The translations under genes were made by a program, and so were the position numbers. Positions 35,686-45,311 of a stretch of DNA of 64,000 nucleotides are shown piece by piece. How positions within the stretch are numbered: the stretch's first letter is position 1; each line of letters starts with the position of its first letter. Origin of the DNA: Sphingobacterium sp. UBA2700 (GTDB lineage: Bacteria; Bacteroidota; Bacteroidia; Sphingobacteriales; Sphingobacteriaceae); NCBI GenBank assembly GCA_002354335.1, contig DELI01000025.1, forward strand, positions 21,322-85,321, given 5' to 3'. Under the pieces are notes generated by a model, which worked only from the letters and a program-made list of their open reading frames with translations, was not told where the DNA came from and made no database searches.

Positions 35686-37026
35686 ATGAAAAGGATAAAT
35701 ATAATCACACTGTTATTAGCAGGAATTTTTTCGGGTTCTATGCTACATGCGCAGGAGACCTTGACACTTCAAGAAGCTATAAAGTTTGCATTGGAGAACA
35801 AGGCCGAAGCAAAGAAATCCAAGCTGGATCTTGAGAATGCGCAATACAAAATTGATGAGGTGCGCGCTGGAGCACTTCCACAGGTAAACGGATCGGCATC
35901 ACTGACCTACAATCCGATGATTCAGAAAAACGTCATCACGATGACAGATCAGGCTACTGGGACGGTGAATACCATCGTTGCTGAGTTCGGTCAGCCATGG
36001 AATTCACAAGCGGTATTGCAGGTAAATCAGCAATTATTTAATCAATCACTTTTCACAGGCTTGAAAGCGGCGAAAACTACACGTGAGTTTTACCAAATCA
36101 ACGACCAACTAACGGATGAGCAGTTGATTGAGAAAGTTGCGAATGCTTATTACGAGGTATTCCAATCGGATCTGCAACTGAATACCTTAGAAACCAACTT
36201 AAATAATACCACAAAAACCCGCGACATCCTCAAAGGACTGGTAGATGCGGGCTTGATGAAGAAAATAGACCTTGACCGTACAGAGGTTGCTATCAATAAT
36301 ATGTTAGCACAAAAGCAACAGTTGATCAATGCACAACAACTTCGCGAGAATGCATTGAAATTTGCGATCGGAATGGATATCCGAGAAGATATCGAATTGC
36401 CGAAAGAAACTTTCGATGTCGACGTGAATGTTGCAGCAGAACAATACAATGTGGATGCTCGTACGGAGGTCAAAATATTGGAAAAACAAATCGAACTATT
36501 GGAGCTGAACAAAAAAGCTAAGGTTTCTGAATTCTACCCATCATTGGCATTTACGGGTAATCTAGGTTATGTAGGCTTTGGTCCGCAATTCCCACTCTTC
36601 AACGATAAGACCAATACGTCAAAGTTCTCTGCATTAGGCTTGAACTTAACGATTCCAATCTTTAACGGTGGAGCAACGCGTGCCAAGGTAAATCAAGCAA
36701 ACGTCGATATTCTGAAAGCTAGAGTTGATTTGGAAGATACGAAATTAGGCTTGAACTTAGCCAGCGAAAACGCAAAATCACAGATCAGAAACAGCTTATT
36801 AACTGTCGATAACAATCGTCGTAACGTTGATTTAGCAAGACAAGTGTTAGATGACACCAACAATAACTATAGAAACGGCTTAGCGACATTGACGGAGTTA
36901 TTAGACGCAGAGAATGCATTATCTGACGCGCAAAATAACCTGAACACTTCGCTGTTAAACTACAAAGTTGCTGAGATCCAGTTGATCAAGGCGAATGGAA
37001 ACTTAAAAACATTAGTAAACGAATAA
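35686..37026 (+). CDS. TolC-family outer membrane channel
   Basis: A 446-residue outer membrane efflux protein with a signal peptide ending in HAQ. Two repeated halves of long helices are visible: LTLQEAIKFALENKAEAKKS opens the first, and the end has NGLATLTELLDAENALSDA, typical of OEP domains. It forms the trimeric outer channel for the pump encoded downstream. Normal length, 21 bases before the adaptor gene. Confidence 0.94.
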   Translation: MKRINIITLLLAGIFSGSMLHAQETLTLQEAIKFALENKAEAKKSKLDLENAQYKIDEVRAGALPQVNGSASLTYNPMIQKNVITMTDQATGTVNTIVAEFGQPWNSQAVLQVNQQLFNQSLFTGLKAAKTTREFYQINDQLTDEQLIEKVANAYYEVFQSDLQLNTLETNLNNTTKTRDILKGLVDAGLMKKIDLDRTEVAINNMLAQKQQLINAQQLRENALKFAIGMDIREDIELPKETFDVDVNVAAEQYNVDARTEVKILEKQIELLELNKKAKVSEFYPSLAFTGNLGYVGFGPQFPLFNDKTNTSKFSALGLNLTIPIFNGGATRAKVNQANVDILKARVDLEDTKLGLNLASENAKSQIRNSLLTVDNNRRNVDLARQVLDDTNNNYRNGLATLTELLDAENALSDAQNNLNTSLLNYKVAEIQLIKANGNLKTLVNE

Positions 37027-37047
37027 TCACAACTCTTAATACTCATT

Positions 37048-38106
37048 ATGAAACGCGCTTTAATAACAATTATAGTCATTGCATTAGCCCTAGGCGGTAT
37101 ATTCTATATCCTAAACAAGAACAAGGCTAAGGTAGAGCAAGAAACTGCTGTCGTAGCACAGAAAAATGCAGCTGTTGCCGTACGTATCGACACGGCTGTA
37201 AATCAACAACTGAGCTTAGCGTATCAGGCCAACGGTACGTTTATGCCTAAACAAGAAGTGACTGTTGCTGCTGAAACTGGCGGCCGGGTAGTACGAGTGT
37301 TGGTAGACGAGGGTTCTCGTGTATCTGCAGGCCAAACATTGGCGGTAGTAGAAGGCGATAAGCTGAATGTAAATGTAGCTAACGCACAAGCTGCTTATGA
37401 TAATGCAAGAGCGACTTTGCAACGCTACGAAAGTGCATTAGCGACAGGTGGTGTTACCCAACAACAAGTTGATCAAATGCGTTTGCAATTTGAAAACTCG
37501 AAAAACAACTTAAAGAGTGCCAAATTAAACGCAGGCGATGTAACGATCAAGACTTCGGTTAGTGGTATTGTAAATTCTCGTAAGATTGAACCCGGAGCTT
37601 ATGTAAGCCCAGGTACACCAGCATTTGATATCGTTAATGTGAGCACGTTGAAATTACGTGTGAATGTAGACGAGAAAAACGTTGCTACCTTACGTGTTGG
37701 GCAAACTGTTAAAGTATTGGCAAGCGTATATGTAGATAAAACATTCAGCGGAAGAATTACTTTTATTGCTCCTAAATCAGATGGAAGCTTAAACTTCCCG
37801 GTTGAAATCGAGATTGCTAATAATCCTAACAACGATCTACGTGCAGGTATGTACGGTACTGCCGTATTTGGAGGCGAAGGTACAGCATCAGCATTGGTAG
37901 TTCCAAGAACAGCATTTGTGGGAAGTATCTCCGACAACAAAATCTTCGTATTGAAAAATGGCAAAGCCATTGAAACAAAAGTAACATCAGGAAGAAGCTT
38001 TGGTGATCAGATTGAAGTGACTAGCGGTTTAGCTGCTGGCGACCAAGTGATCATCTCTGGTCAGATCAACTTGATCGACCAAGCTCCTGTGGAAGTGATA
38101 AAATAA
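37048..38106 (+). CDS. RND efflux periplasmic adaptor
   Basis: A 352-residue membrane fusion protein with an N-terminal membrane anchor (ALITIIVIALALGGIFYIL). A lipoyl-like domain follows (AETGGRVVRVLVDEGSRVSA and its second half TIKTSVSGIVNSRKIEPGAY), flanking a short helical hairpin rich in Gln, then beta-barrel domains. There is no lipobox. It links the inner RND pump with TolC. Confidence 0.94.
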   Translation: MKRALITIIVIALALGGIFYILNKNKAKVEQETAVVAQKNAAVAVRIDTAVNQQLSLAYQANGTFMPKQEVTVAAETGGRVVRVLVDEGSRVSAGQTLAVVEGDKLNVNVANAQAAYDNARATLQRYESALATGGVTQQQVDQMRLQFENSKNNLKSAKLNAGDVTIKTSVSGIVNSRKIEPGAYVSPGTPAFDIVNVSTLKLRVNVDEKNVATLRVGQTVKVLASVYVDKTFSGRITFIAPKSDGSLNFPVEIEIANNPNNDLRAGMYGTAVFGGEGTASALVVPRTAFVGSISDNKIFVLKNGKAIETKVTSGRSFGDQIEVTSGLAAGDQVIISGQINLIDQAPVEVIK

Positions 38107-38131
38107 TTTGTGCTATTACGAAAAATAAAAC

Positions 38132-41100
38132 ATGAAGATTACTGAAATATCAATAAAACGCCCCAGTCTGATCATCGTATTATTTATAATACTGACCTTG
38201 GGCGGGATATTCTCATACTCCCAATTGGGGTATGAGCTAGTACCAAAATTTGAGGTAAACGTAATTACCATCCAAACGGTTTATCCGGGAGCATCGCCTA
38301 CTGAGGTGGAGAATACGGTTACCAAAAAAATCGAGGATGCCGTTTCCTCTCTAGAGAACATCAAGAAGTTGGAATCCACTTCGATGGAGAACGTTTCTGT
38401 CGTGATGATTACCTTGAACGATGGAGCCGATGTCAACTTCCTCTTGACGGATGCACAACGTAAGATTAATACGATCCTGAAAGACCTTCCGGAAGACGTT
38501 GATCCGCCGTCGTTGAATAAATTCTCATTAGATGACGTTGCGATCATGAGCTTGGCCGTAACATCGAAACTATCCGAGAAAGAATTATACGACTTATTGG
38601 ATAACAAGATTCAGCCTATTTTCGCACGTATAAATGGTGTGGCAAAGGTAGACTTAATCGGTGGTGAGGAACGTGAGATCCAAATCAGTGTGGATGCACA
38701 GAAGTTGGAAGGATACGGTCTATCGATTGGCCAGGTTCAACAAGTTGTCGCACAATCAAACTTAGACTTCCCTACAGGTAATGTGAGTACGCGCGATAGC
38801 AGAACGACTATTCGTTTGGCTGGTAAAGTGACAGATGTGGAAGAGTTGAGAAACCTTCCGATCACAACACCTGCAGGCGTTACGATTTTCCTACGCGATG
38901 TAGCTGACGTGCAAGATGGTATCAAAGAGATTGAAAAAATTGCTCGTTTAGATCAGAAAAACACAATCTTATTGCAGGTATTCAAACAATCGGATGCTAA
39001 CGCGGTAGAAGTATCTAAACTAGTAAAAGAAACGATTGCAACAGTTGAGAAAGATTATGCAACCGATAACATCAAAGTATTAGTAGCGAATGACTCGACC
39101 GATTATACCCTAAACGCGGCAAACAACGTAATGCATGACTTAATGATTGCGATTGCCCTGGTAGGTTTCATCATGTTGTTCTTCTTACATAGCTTGCGTA
39201 ATGCGGCGATTACCATGGTGGCCATCCCATTATCATTGATCGCAACCTTTATCGGTCTATTATTGATGGGCTATACCTTGAACTTGATGTCCTTGTTGGG
39301 ATTATCACTCGTGGTAGGTATTCTTGTCGATGACGCGATCGTTGTTATCGAGAATATTCACCGCCACATGGAGATGGGTAAAAATAAAGTGCGCGCGGCT
39401 TATGACGGAGCAAAAGAAATCGGATTTACGGTATCTGCGATTACCCTAGTAATTGTGGTGGTATTCCTACCGATTGCGATGTCAACAGGTTTAGTAGCGA
39501 ATATCCTAGCACAGTTCTGTGTAACGGTTATTATCTCTACCTTACTATCCTTATTGGTTTCCTTCACCGTTGTTCCATGGTTATACTCTCGATTCGGTAA
39601 GTTAGAACATATCAATGCGAAGTCTTTCTTCGGACGTATTATCGTTGGCTTTGAGGCTGGACTAACGAAATTCACACACTGGATTACAGGTATCTTAGAG
39701 TGGTGTTTGAAGAGCAGAGGTACGAAATTAGCTACCCTTGGTCTTTCCATCTTACTGTTCGTAGGCTCATGTAGTTTAGTGGGTATGGGTTATATCGGTT
39801 CTGACTTCTTCCCGGCATCTGATAAAGGTGAGTACTTAATCCAATTGGAATTAGAGAAGGACGCATCTTTAGAGAAAACTAACTTCTTAACCCAAAAGGC
39901 AGAGGCTATAATCTTAGCTAAGCCAGAAGTTGAACGTATCATTACTTCCGTAGGTCAGTCGTCCGATGGGGTTATGTCTACATCAGGTTCTCGTTATAAA
40001 TCAGAGATCCACGTGATCATGAAAGATACCTATACAGAAAACTCGAAGGTTTATGCTGCGGTATTACAACGAGAATTGGAAAATAAATTGGTTGGTGCAA
40101 AGGTAAAATCCGTAAACATGGGTTTAATGGGAGCGGAGCAAGCACCATTGAAGCTAACGATTATCGGTTCTGATGTGAAAGACGCGGGTGAGTTTGCTGA
40201 AAAAGCAGCTGGGCTATTGCGTAATGTGCCTGGTGCAACCAACGTGAAGTTATCTTCTGAAAGTGGTAACCCGGAAATCAACGTCAAAGTAGACCGTGAG
40301 AAAATGACTTCATTAGGTCTTAACGTGGCAACTGTGGGTATGACCATGCAGACTGCGTTCTCTGGTAATACAGACAATAAATTCCGTGCTGGAGACAACG
40401 AATACGATATCAATATCCGTTTTGATGAGGCTAGCCGTTCCAATATATCCGACGTTAGAAACTTGAAATTCATCAATCAGCAAGGAACGCCAATTTCTTT
40501 AGAGCAATTTGCTGAAGTGAGCTATAGCTCAGGACCAACCTTATTGGAACGTCGTGATAAATCGCCGGCAGTATCTGTTCAGGCTTCTATCGTAGGACGT
40601 ACATTAGGTGAGGTTGCAGGTGAGTGGCAGGCAGAGTTTGAAAAACTAGAGCGCAAACCAGGGGTTGTCTACATCTGGGGTGGTAACATGGAGAGCCAAC
40701 AAGAAGGTTTCGGTACCTTAGGAGTAGCCTTATTAGCATCGATCTTGTTAGTTTACTTAGTAATGGTTTCACTTTACGACAGTTTCTCTACGCCATTCGT
40801 CGTGATGTTCTCTATTCCGTTATCCTTCATCGGAGCGCTATTGCTACTTGCACTGACAGGGCAATCATTGAACATCTTTACCATCTTAGGTATCATCATG
40901 TTGATTGGTTTGGTGGCGAAGAATGCGATCTTATTGGTCGACTTCGCGAACCACCGTAAAGAACATGGCGATAGTACACACGATGCCCTAGTTGCTGCCA
41001 ACCATGCGCGTCTTCGTCCGATCTTAATGACGACGATTGCGATGGTATTCGGTATGATTCCAATTGCCATGGCGACAGGTGATGGTGCGGATATGAATAG

Positions 41101-41302
41101 AGGTCTTGCGATCGTAATTATCGGGGGTCTATTATCATCCCTTCTTTTAACCTTGGTCGTTGTTCCTGTAGTCTATTCTATCTTCGACAGTATCGGAAAA
41201 CGCTTCGGTAAGAAAGAAAAAACGAATTACGAAGAGTTGATGACTGAAGATTTCGTGATGAACGAAGACTATGTTGACGAAATGGACGTTAAACATACAT
41301 AG
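38132..41302 (+). CDS. RND efflux transporter permease
   Basis: A 1056-residue AcrB/HAE-1-type pump with twelve membrane helices and two large periplasmic loops. Proton relay residues are present: Asp-Asp in VGILVDDAIVVIENIHRHME and Lys in LVAKNAILLVDFA. The start MKITEISIKRPSLIIVLF and PGASPTEVENTVTKKIED are typical. It exports drugs or other toxic compounds through TolC using the proton gradient. Last gene of the operon, with a terminator 30 bases on. Confidence 0.95.
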   Translation: MKITEISIKRPSLIIVLFIILTLGGIFSYSQLGYELVPKFEVNVITIQTVYPGASPTEVENTVTKKIEDAVSSLENIKKLESTSMENVSVVMITLNDGADVNFLLTDAQRKINTILKDLPEDVDPPSLNKFSLDDVAIMSLAVTSKLSEKELYDLLDNKIQPIFARINGVAKVDLIGGEEREIQISVDAQKLEGYGLSIGQVQQVVAQSNLDFPTGNVSTRDSRTTIRLAGKVTDVEELRNLPITTPAGVTIFLRDVADVQDGIKEIEKIARLDQKNTILLQVFKQSDANAVEVSKLVKETIATVEKDYATDNIKVLVANDSTDYTLNAANNVMHDLMIAIALVGFIMLFFLHSLRNAAITMVAIPLSLIATFIGLLLMGYTLNLMSLLGLSLVVGILVDDAIVVIENIHRHMEMGKNKVRAAYDGAKEIGFTVSAITLVIVVVFLPIAMSTGLVANILAQFCVTVIISTLLSLLVSFTVVPWLYSRFGKLEHINAKSFFGRIIVGFEAGLTKFTHWITGILEWCLKSRGTKLATLGLSILLFVGSCSLVGMGYIGSDFFPASDKGEYLIQLELEKDASLEKTNFLTQKAEAIILAKPEVERIITSVGQSSDGVMSTSGSRYKSEIHVIMKDTYTENSKVYAAVLQRELENKLVGAKVKSVNMGLMGAEQAPLKLTIIGSDVKDAGEFAEKAAGLLRNVPGATNVKLSSESGNPEINVKVDREKMTSLGLNVATVGMTMQTAFSGNTDNKFRAGDNEYDINIRFDEASRSNISDVRNLKFINQQGTPISLEQFAEVSYSSGPTLLERRDKSPAVSVQASIVGRTLGEVAGEWQAEFEKLERKPGVVYIWGGNMESQQEGFGTLGVALLASILLVYLVMVSLYDSFSTPFVVMFSIPLSFIGALLLLALTGQSLNIFTILGIIMLIGLVAKNAILLVDFANHRKEHGDSTHDALVAANHARLRPILMTTIAMVFGMIPIAMATGDGADMNRGLAIVIIGGLLSSLLLTLVVVPVVYSIFDSIGKRFGKKEKTNYEELMTEDFVMNEDYVDEMDVKHT

Positions 41303-41331
41303 TAAGAACAATTAGAAATACCATATATGCG

Positions 41332-41357
41332 AGGGCTGTCTTTTTAGGCAGCCCTTT
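41332..41357 (+). terminator. terminator of the efflux operon
   Basis: A 10-bp stem with one G-T pair (41332-41341 with 41346-41355), a T loop and a following TTTCTTT. Confidence 0.75.
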
Positions 41358-41388
41358 CTTTGTGATAGTTAGATCTAACGCGACGTTG

Positions 41389-41422
41389 TTGGAAATAAAA
41401 TATGATCTAATCTTTATGTTTG
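41389..41422 (+). promoter_or_regulatory. possible sigma-A promoter of the 41463 lipoprotein gene
   Basis: TTG at 41389-41391 and TATGTTTG at 41415-41422, 23 bases apart; the ATG follows 40 bases later. The spacing is slightly long. Confidence 0.4.
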
Positions 41423-41462
41423 AGTAATTTTATCGCTATTCTTAAGATTAAACACACAGATA

Positions 41463-42053
41463 ATGAAATTTTTCTTATTTACGCCCATACTATTGTTCAT
41501 TCTTTTATCCTGCCAGTCTGGCAAAAAGCCACAGGAAGTTAAAGATACAGCGCGAACATTGCCAAAGCTAGATACCCATGTTAGGGATATCCCGCAGGAT
41601 GGAGGTTCAGCAATCGACCTAACAGCAATTCCGGAGAAGTCGCTACCCTATACCGACTCGACCAATTTTGATAATTTCAACAATCATGGAATCTCCAATC
41701 CAGCATTGATTAGCGCAATAAAGTTCGAGGGAGAATTCGAAAATGTGCAGGATGTCAGGATTCGTTATAAATTAAATTTTTCAGATGATATCACCGGCCT
41801 GGTTGTGACTTATCCAATAGGCGAGCACGAGCTCAATACCACCCTTTTATTGCTTAACAAGGAACTGAAGTTGGTCGATCAGATGGACATCGCTTATGAC
41901 GAAATTGCCGAGTCAGCGATACGTGAAATTAGCCTGATTGAAAAAGAGAAGCTAAGCATAGAACATTGGAATTACTTCTCCGACGAACCTACGGTAGAGA
42001 AGAAGGTTTATCAAATCCGCCAAGATGGAAAGTTGCAGTCTATCAAAAATTAA
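41463..42053 (+). CDS. hypothetical lipoprotein
   Basis: A 196-residue protein with a lipoprotein signal (MKFFLFTPILLFILLSC). The mature part has no family I recognise; it contains VRIRYKLNFSDDITGLVVTY and a charged, partly helical end. Its TAA overlaps the stop codon of the convergent EamA gene (shared bases 42050-42053). The function is unknown. Confidence 0.7.
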   Translation: MKFFLFTPILLFILLSCQSGKKPQEVKDTARTLPKLDTHVRDIPQDGGSAIDLTAIPEKSLPYTDSTNFDNFNNHGISNPALISAIKFEGEFENVQDVRIRYKLNFSDDITGLVVTYPIGEHELNTTLLLLNKELKLVDQMDIAYDEIAESAIREISLIEKEKLSIEHWNYFSDEPTVEKKVYQIRQDGKLQSIKN

Positions 42054-42889
42054 TGGTTACGGCTGAACAGAGTCGTGCCTATGCTTGCCAGGACGACGCA
42101 GGCAATAGATAACCACTGCAATCCTGTCAAGGTCTCGTTCAGAAATAATAATCCAGATAGTGCCGCAAATGCGGGCTGAAGACTAGTCAAGATAGAAAAA
42201 GTCTTGGCGGGCAATTGTTTTAAAGCGACCATATCCAAAGAAAAAGGAAGAGCGCTTGATAGAATAGCAACGCCTAAACCCTGAGCAAATAACAAAGGGG
42301 TAATCTTCGCAAGTTGACCATCCCAAATCGCAAAAGGAATAATAAAGGCAGCAGCAATCAGCATTCCTGTAGATACCGCATCTTTGCTATTCATCACTTT
42401 AGAAACTTTGCCTCCCATGATGATGTAGAGTGCCCAAAAAGCGCCAGCCAAAAAGGCGAGGAATAAACCCAGTAGATCCAGATCTCCGGTTCCCCATGGA
42501 ACAATAAGCAAAATACCTGCGCAAGCCAACATCGCCCATACGATATCCAGAAGCTTTCTAGATAGGACCAATGCTAAAAACAAAGGACCAACAAATTCTA
42601 TCGTGACACCCAAACCTAAAGGAATCCGCTGAATTGCCATGTAGAAAATAAGATTCATGGCCGCAATCCCCAAACCATATATCGCACAATAGAGCCATTG
42701 TTTTTTGCTAAAGCTGCTGAACTTCGGCCGATTGATGAAGTATAATATCACCGCCGACAGCCCAATTCGTAACGTACTTGTGCCGATAGCACCTAATGCT
42801 GGAAAAAGTCTTTTCGCAAGGGAAGCACCGCCTTGAACGCAAATCATCGATGCTAATGCAGCAGGAACGGCTAGGTTTTTATTCTTCAT
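42050..42889 (-). CDS. EamA/DMT-family transporter
   Basis: A 279-residue protein with about ten membrane helices in two EamA repeats. Seen: LGAIGTSTLRIGLSAVILYF in the first repeat, and ALSGLLFLNETLTGLQWLSI in the second, the conserved Glu motif of drug/metabolite transporters. The RhaT/RarD-like type often exports amino acids such as threonine or homoserine; the substrate is unknown. The 3' end overlaps the lipoprotein stop by four bases. Confidence 0.88.
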   Translation of the reverse strand: MKNKNLAVPAALASMICVQGGASLAKRLFPALGAIGTSTLRIGLSAVILYFINRPKFSSFSKKQWLYCAIYGLGIAAMNLIFYMAIQRIPLGLGVTIEFVGPLFLALVLSRKLLDIVWAMLACAGILLIVPWGTGDLDLLGLFLAFLAGAFWALYIIMGGKVSKVMNSKDAVSTGMLIAAAFIIPFAIWDGQLAKITPLLFAQGLGVAILSSALPFSLDMVALKQLPAKTFSILTSLQPAFAALSGLLFLNETLTGLQWLSIACVVLASIGTTLFSRNH

Positions 42890-42913
42890 AATTTTCAGGG
42901 TAAAGGTAAGGTT

Positions 42914-43190
42914 TAGAATAGTATTTAGTAGTTAGTATTTAGTATTTAGACCTAGGGCGGGTCTAGAGATTAGCCAATAGATTTTAGATATATAAGTATT
43001 GTTTCTTCCATTTGTCTCTGAACCAGGAAAGGAAGGATGCGAGGATTAGCAGGATCCTGTTTATCCTAAAATCCTTCCTTTCCTGGTTCAAGACAAAATT
43101 TCCTAACTTTACTGATTCAGAAACCTGTATTAGCCGCCATAGTTCTAACTACTAACTACTAAATACTAGCTACTAAATACCAAGTACTAC
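42914..43190. repeat. TTAGTA-heptamer element, locus 2, with an 87-bp hairpin
   Basis: The left arm at 42914-42955 (TAGTATT/TAGTAGT units ending TTAGACCTAGG) and the inverted right arm at 43143-43190 (TTCTAACTACT units) enclose a long palindrome at 43011-43097. TTTGTCT, then GAACCAGGAAAGGAAGGAT, is matched by its complement with almost no loop. The core AGGATTAGCAGGAT resembles the core in locus 1. No open frame is inside. Confidence 0.8.
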
Positions 43191-43205
43191 TCATTCCCCT
43201 TTCAA

Positions 43206-43268
43206 ACCCAATGCTTACCCAATGTAAACCCCTATCAGAACCCTTTCGGAAGGGCTATGATAGGGGTT
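43206..43268 (+). repeat. 11-bp-periodic AAACCCAAT repeat with hairpin, copy C
   Basis: ACCC units start at 43206, 43217 and 43228, 11 bp apart. The last one opens a hairpin: AACCCCTATCA (43227-43237) with TGATAGGGGTT (43258-43268), and inside it CCCTT with AAGGG around TCGG. Confidence 0.78.
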
Positions 43269-43318
43269 AGATTAACTTAATAATAGGGTATAACTCGTAC
43301 TAGTGTGCTTTACTTTCC

Positions 43319-43474
43319 CTAATCATGGTCGTCGACCTTGTTCGGGTTTGGCGGCAAAGGGTTTGTGTCCTTTTCCGGGCGTTTTCCGGTATCATGTTCG
43401 ACATCTGTTTTTGTTTCTTCTTCTTTTGGATATTTTTTTTCCTCTTCTTCCTGTAGGGTTTCTTTCTTGCTCAT
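43319..43474 (-). CDS. 51-residue highly charged protein
   Basis: Minus-strand ATG at 43474 to TAG at 43319. The product is very rich in Lys, Glu and Asp, and is probably disordered: start MSKKETLQEEEEKKYPKEEE, end LPPNPNKVDDHD. It contains no hydrophobic stretch. The composition argues for a real frame rather than a chance one. The function is unknown. It lies between the repeat cluster and the DUF421 gene, divergent from the latter. Confidence 0.55.
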   Translation of the reverse strand: MSKKETLQEEEEKKYPKEEETKTDVEHDTGKRPEKDTNPLPPNPNKVDDHD

Positions 43475-43585
43475 CTTGATTTATTTTGTTCTGCTTATAA
43501 AACAAACGACTAGGGAAAAGGTTCAGGCCGCAGTTTAAAACCTTCTGAGAAATTAAATGTTCCTGATATAGAAAAAACAAATGCT

Positions 43586-44269
43586 ATGATCGATGTACAA
43601 AGTATCTTTTTGAAGGATGTGGAGCTCTCCTTCGTCTTGGAGATTATCAGTCGGACGTTGATGATGTTTCTAATCATCTTGATTGTATTGCGTTTATCGG
43701 GCAGGAGAGGAGTTCGGCAACTTACGCTATTCGAGGTGGCCATTATTCTCGCCATGGGATCTGCTGCCGGCGATCCGATGTTTCAGGAGGACATCCCGAT
43801 ACTATATGGTTTTATTGTTTTATTCTCGATTATTCTTTTTTATAAGTTCATCACTTGGCTAACCCAAAAGAATCGCTTTTTTAATGAGCTGATGGAAGGC
43901 AAGCCCATGTGCGTTGTGAAGAATGGGATGTTTGAAGTCAAAAAAGAGAGCGACAGTGATTTCTCACAAATGGAGTTCTTTGCCGAGCTGCGCAATCAAT
44001 CCATAGAACATCTGGGGCAGGTTCGAGTGGCATTGTTGGAGGTCGATGGAACGATGAGCGTTTTATATTATTCGGACGAGGAGGTCAAATATGGACTACC
44101 CTTATTTCCGGATGATCAGTATAAAATTACCAGCTTGGAGGAAAAAGGACCGTTCGCTTGCCTGTATTGTGGCAATGTCAAATCAATTTTGCAGACTTGC
44201 AACGACCGATGCGATCGCTGTGGCAAAAAGAACTGGGCAAATGCGATAAATTCACGTAGGATAGGCTAG
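43586..44269 (+). CDS. DUF421 (YetF-like) membrane protein with zinc ribbon
   Basis: A 227-residue protein. N-terminal helices carry the DUF421 signature RLSGRRGVRQLTLFEVAIIL, followed by a soluble part with KPMCVVKNG and the motif FFAELRNQSIEHLGQVRVAL. The C-terminus holds four Cys in CLYCGN and CDRCGKKNW, a likely zinc ribbon not usual for DUF421 as I know it. The function of DUF421 is unknown; some members are linked to sporulation or stress in other phyla. It is followed 66 bases later by a YihY gene. Confidence 0.82.
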   Translation: MIDVQSIFLKDVELSFVLEIISRTLMMFLIILIVLRLSGRRGVRQLTLFEVAIILAMGSAAGDPMFQEDIPILYGFIVLFSIILFYKFITWLTQKNRFFNELMEGKPMCVVKNGMFEVKKESDSDFSQMEFFAELRNQSIEHLGQVRVALLEVDGTMSVLYYSDEEVKYGLPLFPDDQYKITSLEEKGPFACLYCGNVKSILQTCNDRCDRCGKKNWANAINSRRIG

Positions 44270-44335
44270 AGGGGGATTTTCAAAACAATTTGTAAAGCCA
44301 CCTGTTAAGTCTTAAAGAAAAAAACAACTATTTAC

Positions 44336-45310
44336 ATGGAAGAAAAAAAGAAAGCCAATTTCTTTAAAGACAGTTTTAGCATACTGAAAAACTCCGTTAT
44401 GGGGTTTATGAACGAGGATAGTTTAAAATACAGCGCCTCTCTAGCCTATTATACCATCTTCTCGTTGGGGCCAATCTTGGTGCTGATGATTTCTCTAGCA
44501 GGCATATTTTTTGGTGAAGAAGCAATACGAGGAAAAGTATTTACGGAATTGAATGGTTTGGTTGGGGCGAGTGCGGCACGACAGATTCAGGAGGTGATCA
44601 AAAACTTAGAACTCTCCGGTAAATCGAGCATGGCCTTGATTATCAGTATCGTGACCTTAATTATTGGTGCTACGACTGTATTCGGCGATATTCAAAACTC
44701 CATCAACAAGATATGGCATGTTCGTGCTAAACCTAAAAAAGGCTGGTTAAAGCTGATTACTGATAGACTTTTATCCTCTTCCTTAGTGATTGGGTTGGGA
44801 TTCCTTTTGGTTGTGACCTTAGTTGTCAACGGGGTGATCTTAACACTGACGGACCGTTTGCTGCGTTATTTTCCGGATATGACGGTATTCGTTATGGATG
44901 CCATCAACTTCTTACTATCCTTTGCAATCACCTTCGTCTTGTTCGCTGTGATCTTCAAGGTTTTACCTGATGTAAATATTAAGTGGAAAACAGTTCGTGC
45001 TGGAGCTTTATTCACGGCCGTTCTTTTTATTTTCGGTCGATTTGGGATCGGATTATATCTTCAGAATTCAGATACCGAGACTACCTATGGAGCAGCAGGA
45101 TCAATCGTGTTGATCTTGTTATGGGTTTATTATACAGCGGCTATCCTTTATTTTGGGGCTGTCTTTACCCGTGAGTATGCCACCTACAAAGGCGTTAGCA
45201 TAGAACCTTCGGAATTCGCAGTACATGTAGAAACGAAAGAAATAGAAAGAAATGTGGATGAAATCCCCCCCGCGCCATTGACGACGGAGGAGACTGTCAT
45301 TGAAAAATAA
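44336..45310 (+). CDS. YihY/BrkB-family membrane protein
   Basis: A 324-residue protein with six membrane helices. The YihY pattern is clear: SLKYSASLAYYTIFSLGPIL, TVFGDIQNSINKIWHV, then LLWVYYTAAILYFGAVFTRE. The C-terminus is an acidic Pro-rich tail. It was once misnamed ribonuclease BN; the true function is unknown. Its stop is one base from the stop of the convergent ATP-grasp gene. Confidence 0.92.
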   Translation: MEEKKKANFFKDSFSILKNSVMGFMNEDSLKYSASLAYYTIFSLGPILVLMISLAGIFFGEEAIRGKVFTELNGLVGASAARQIQEVIKNLELSGKSSMALIISIVTLIIGATTVFGDIQNSINKIWHVRAKPKKGWLKLITDRLLSSSLVIGLGFLLVVTLVVNGVILTLTDRLLRYFPDMTVFVMDAINFLLSFAITFVLFAVIFKVLPDVNIKWKTVRAGALFTAVLFIFGRFGIGLYLQNSDTETTYGAAGSIVLILLWVYYTAAILYFGAVFTREYATYKGVSIEPSEFAVHVETKEIERNVDEIPPAPLTTEETVIEK

Positions 45311-45311
45311 G

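Noticed and set aside
43338..43538. A Ser/Phe-rich plus-strand frame
   Set aside because: It is the opposite strand of the Lys/Glu-rich 51-residue gene; its low-complexity composition is the mirror of the charged protein.
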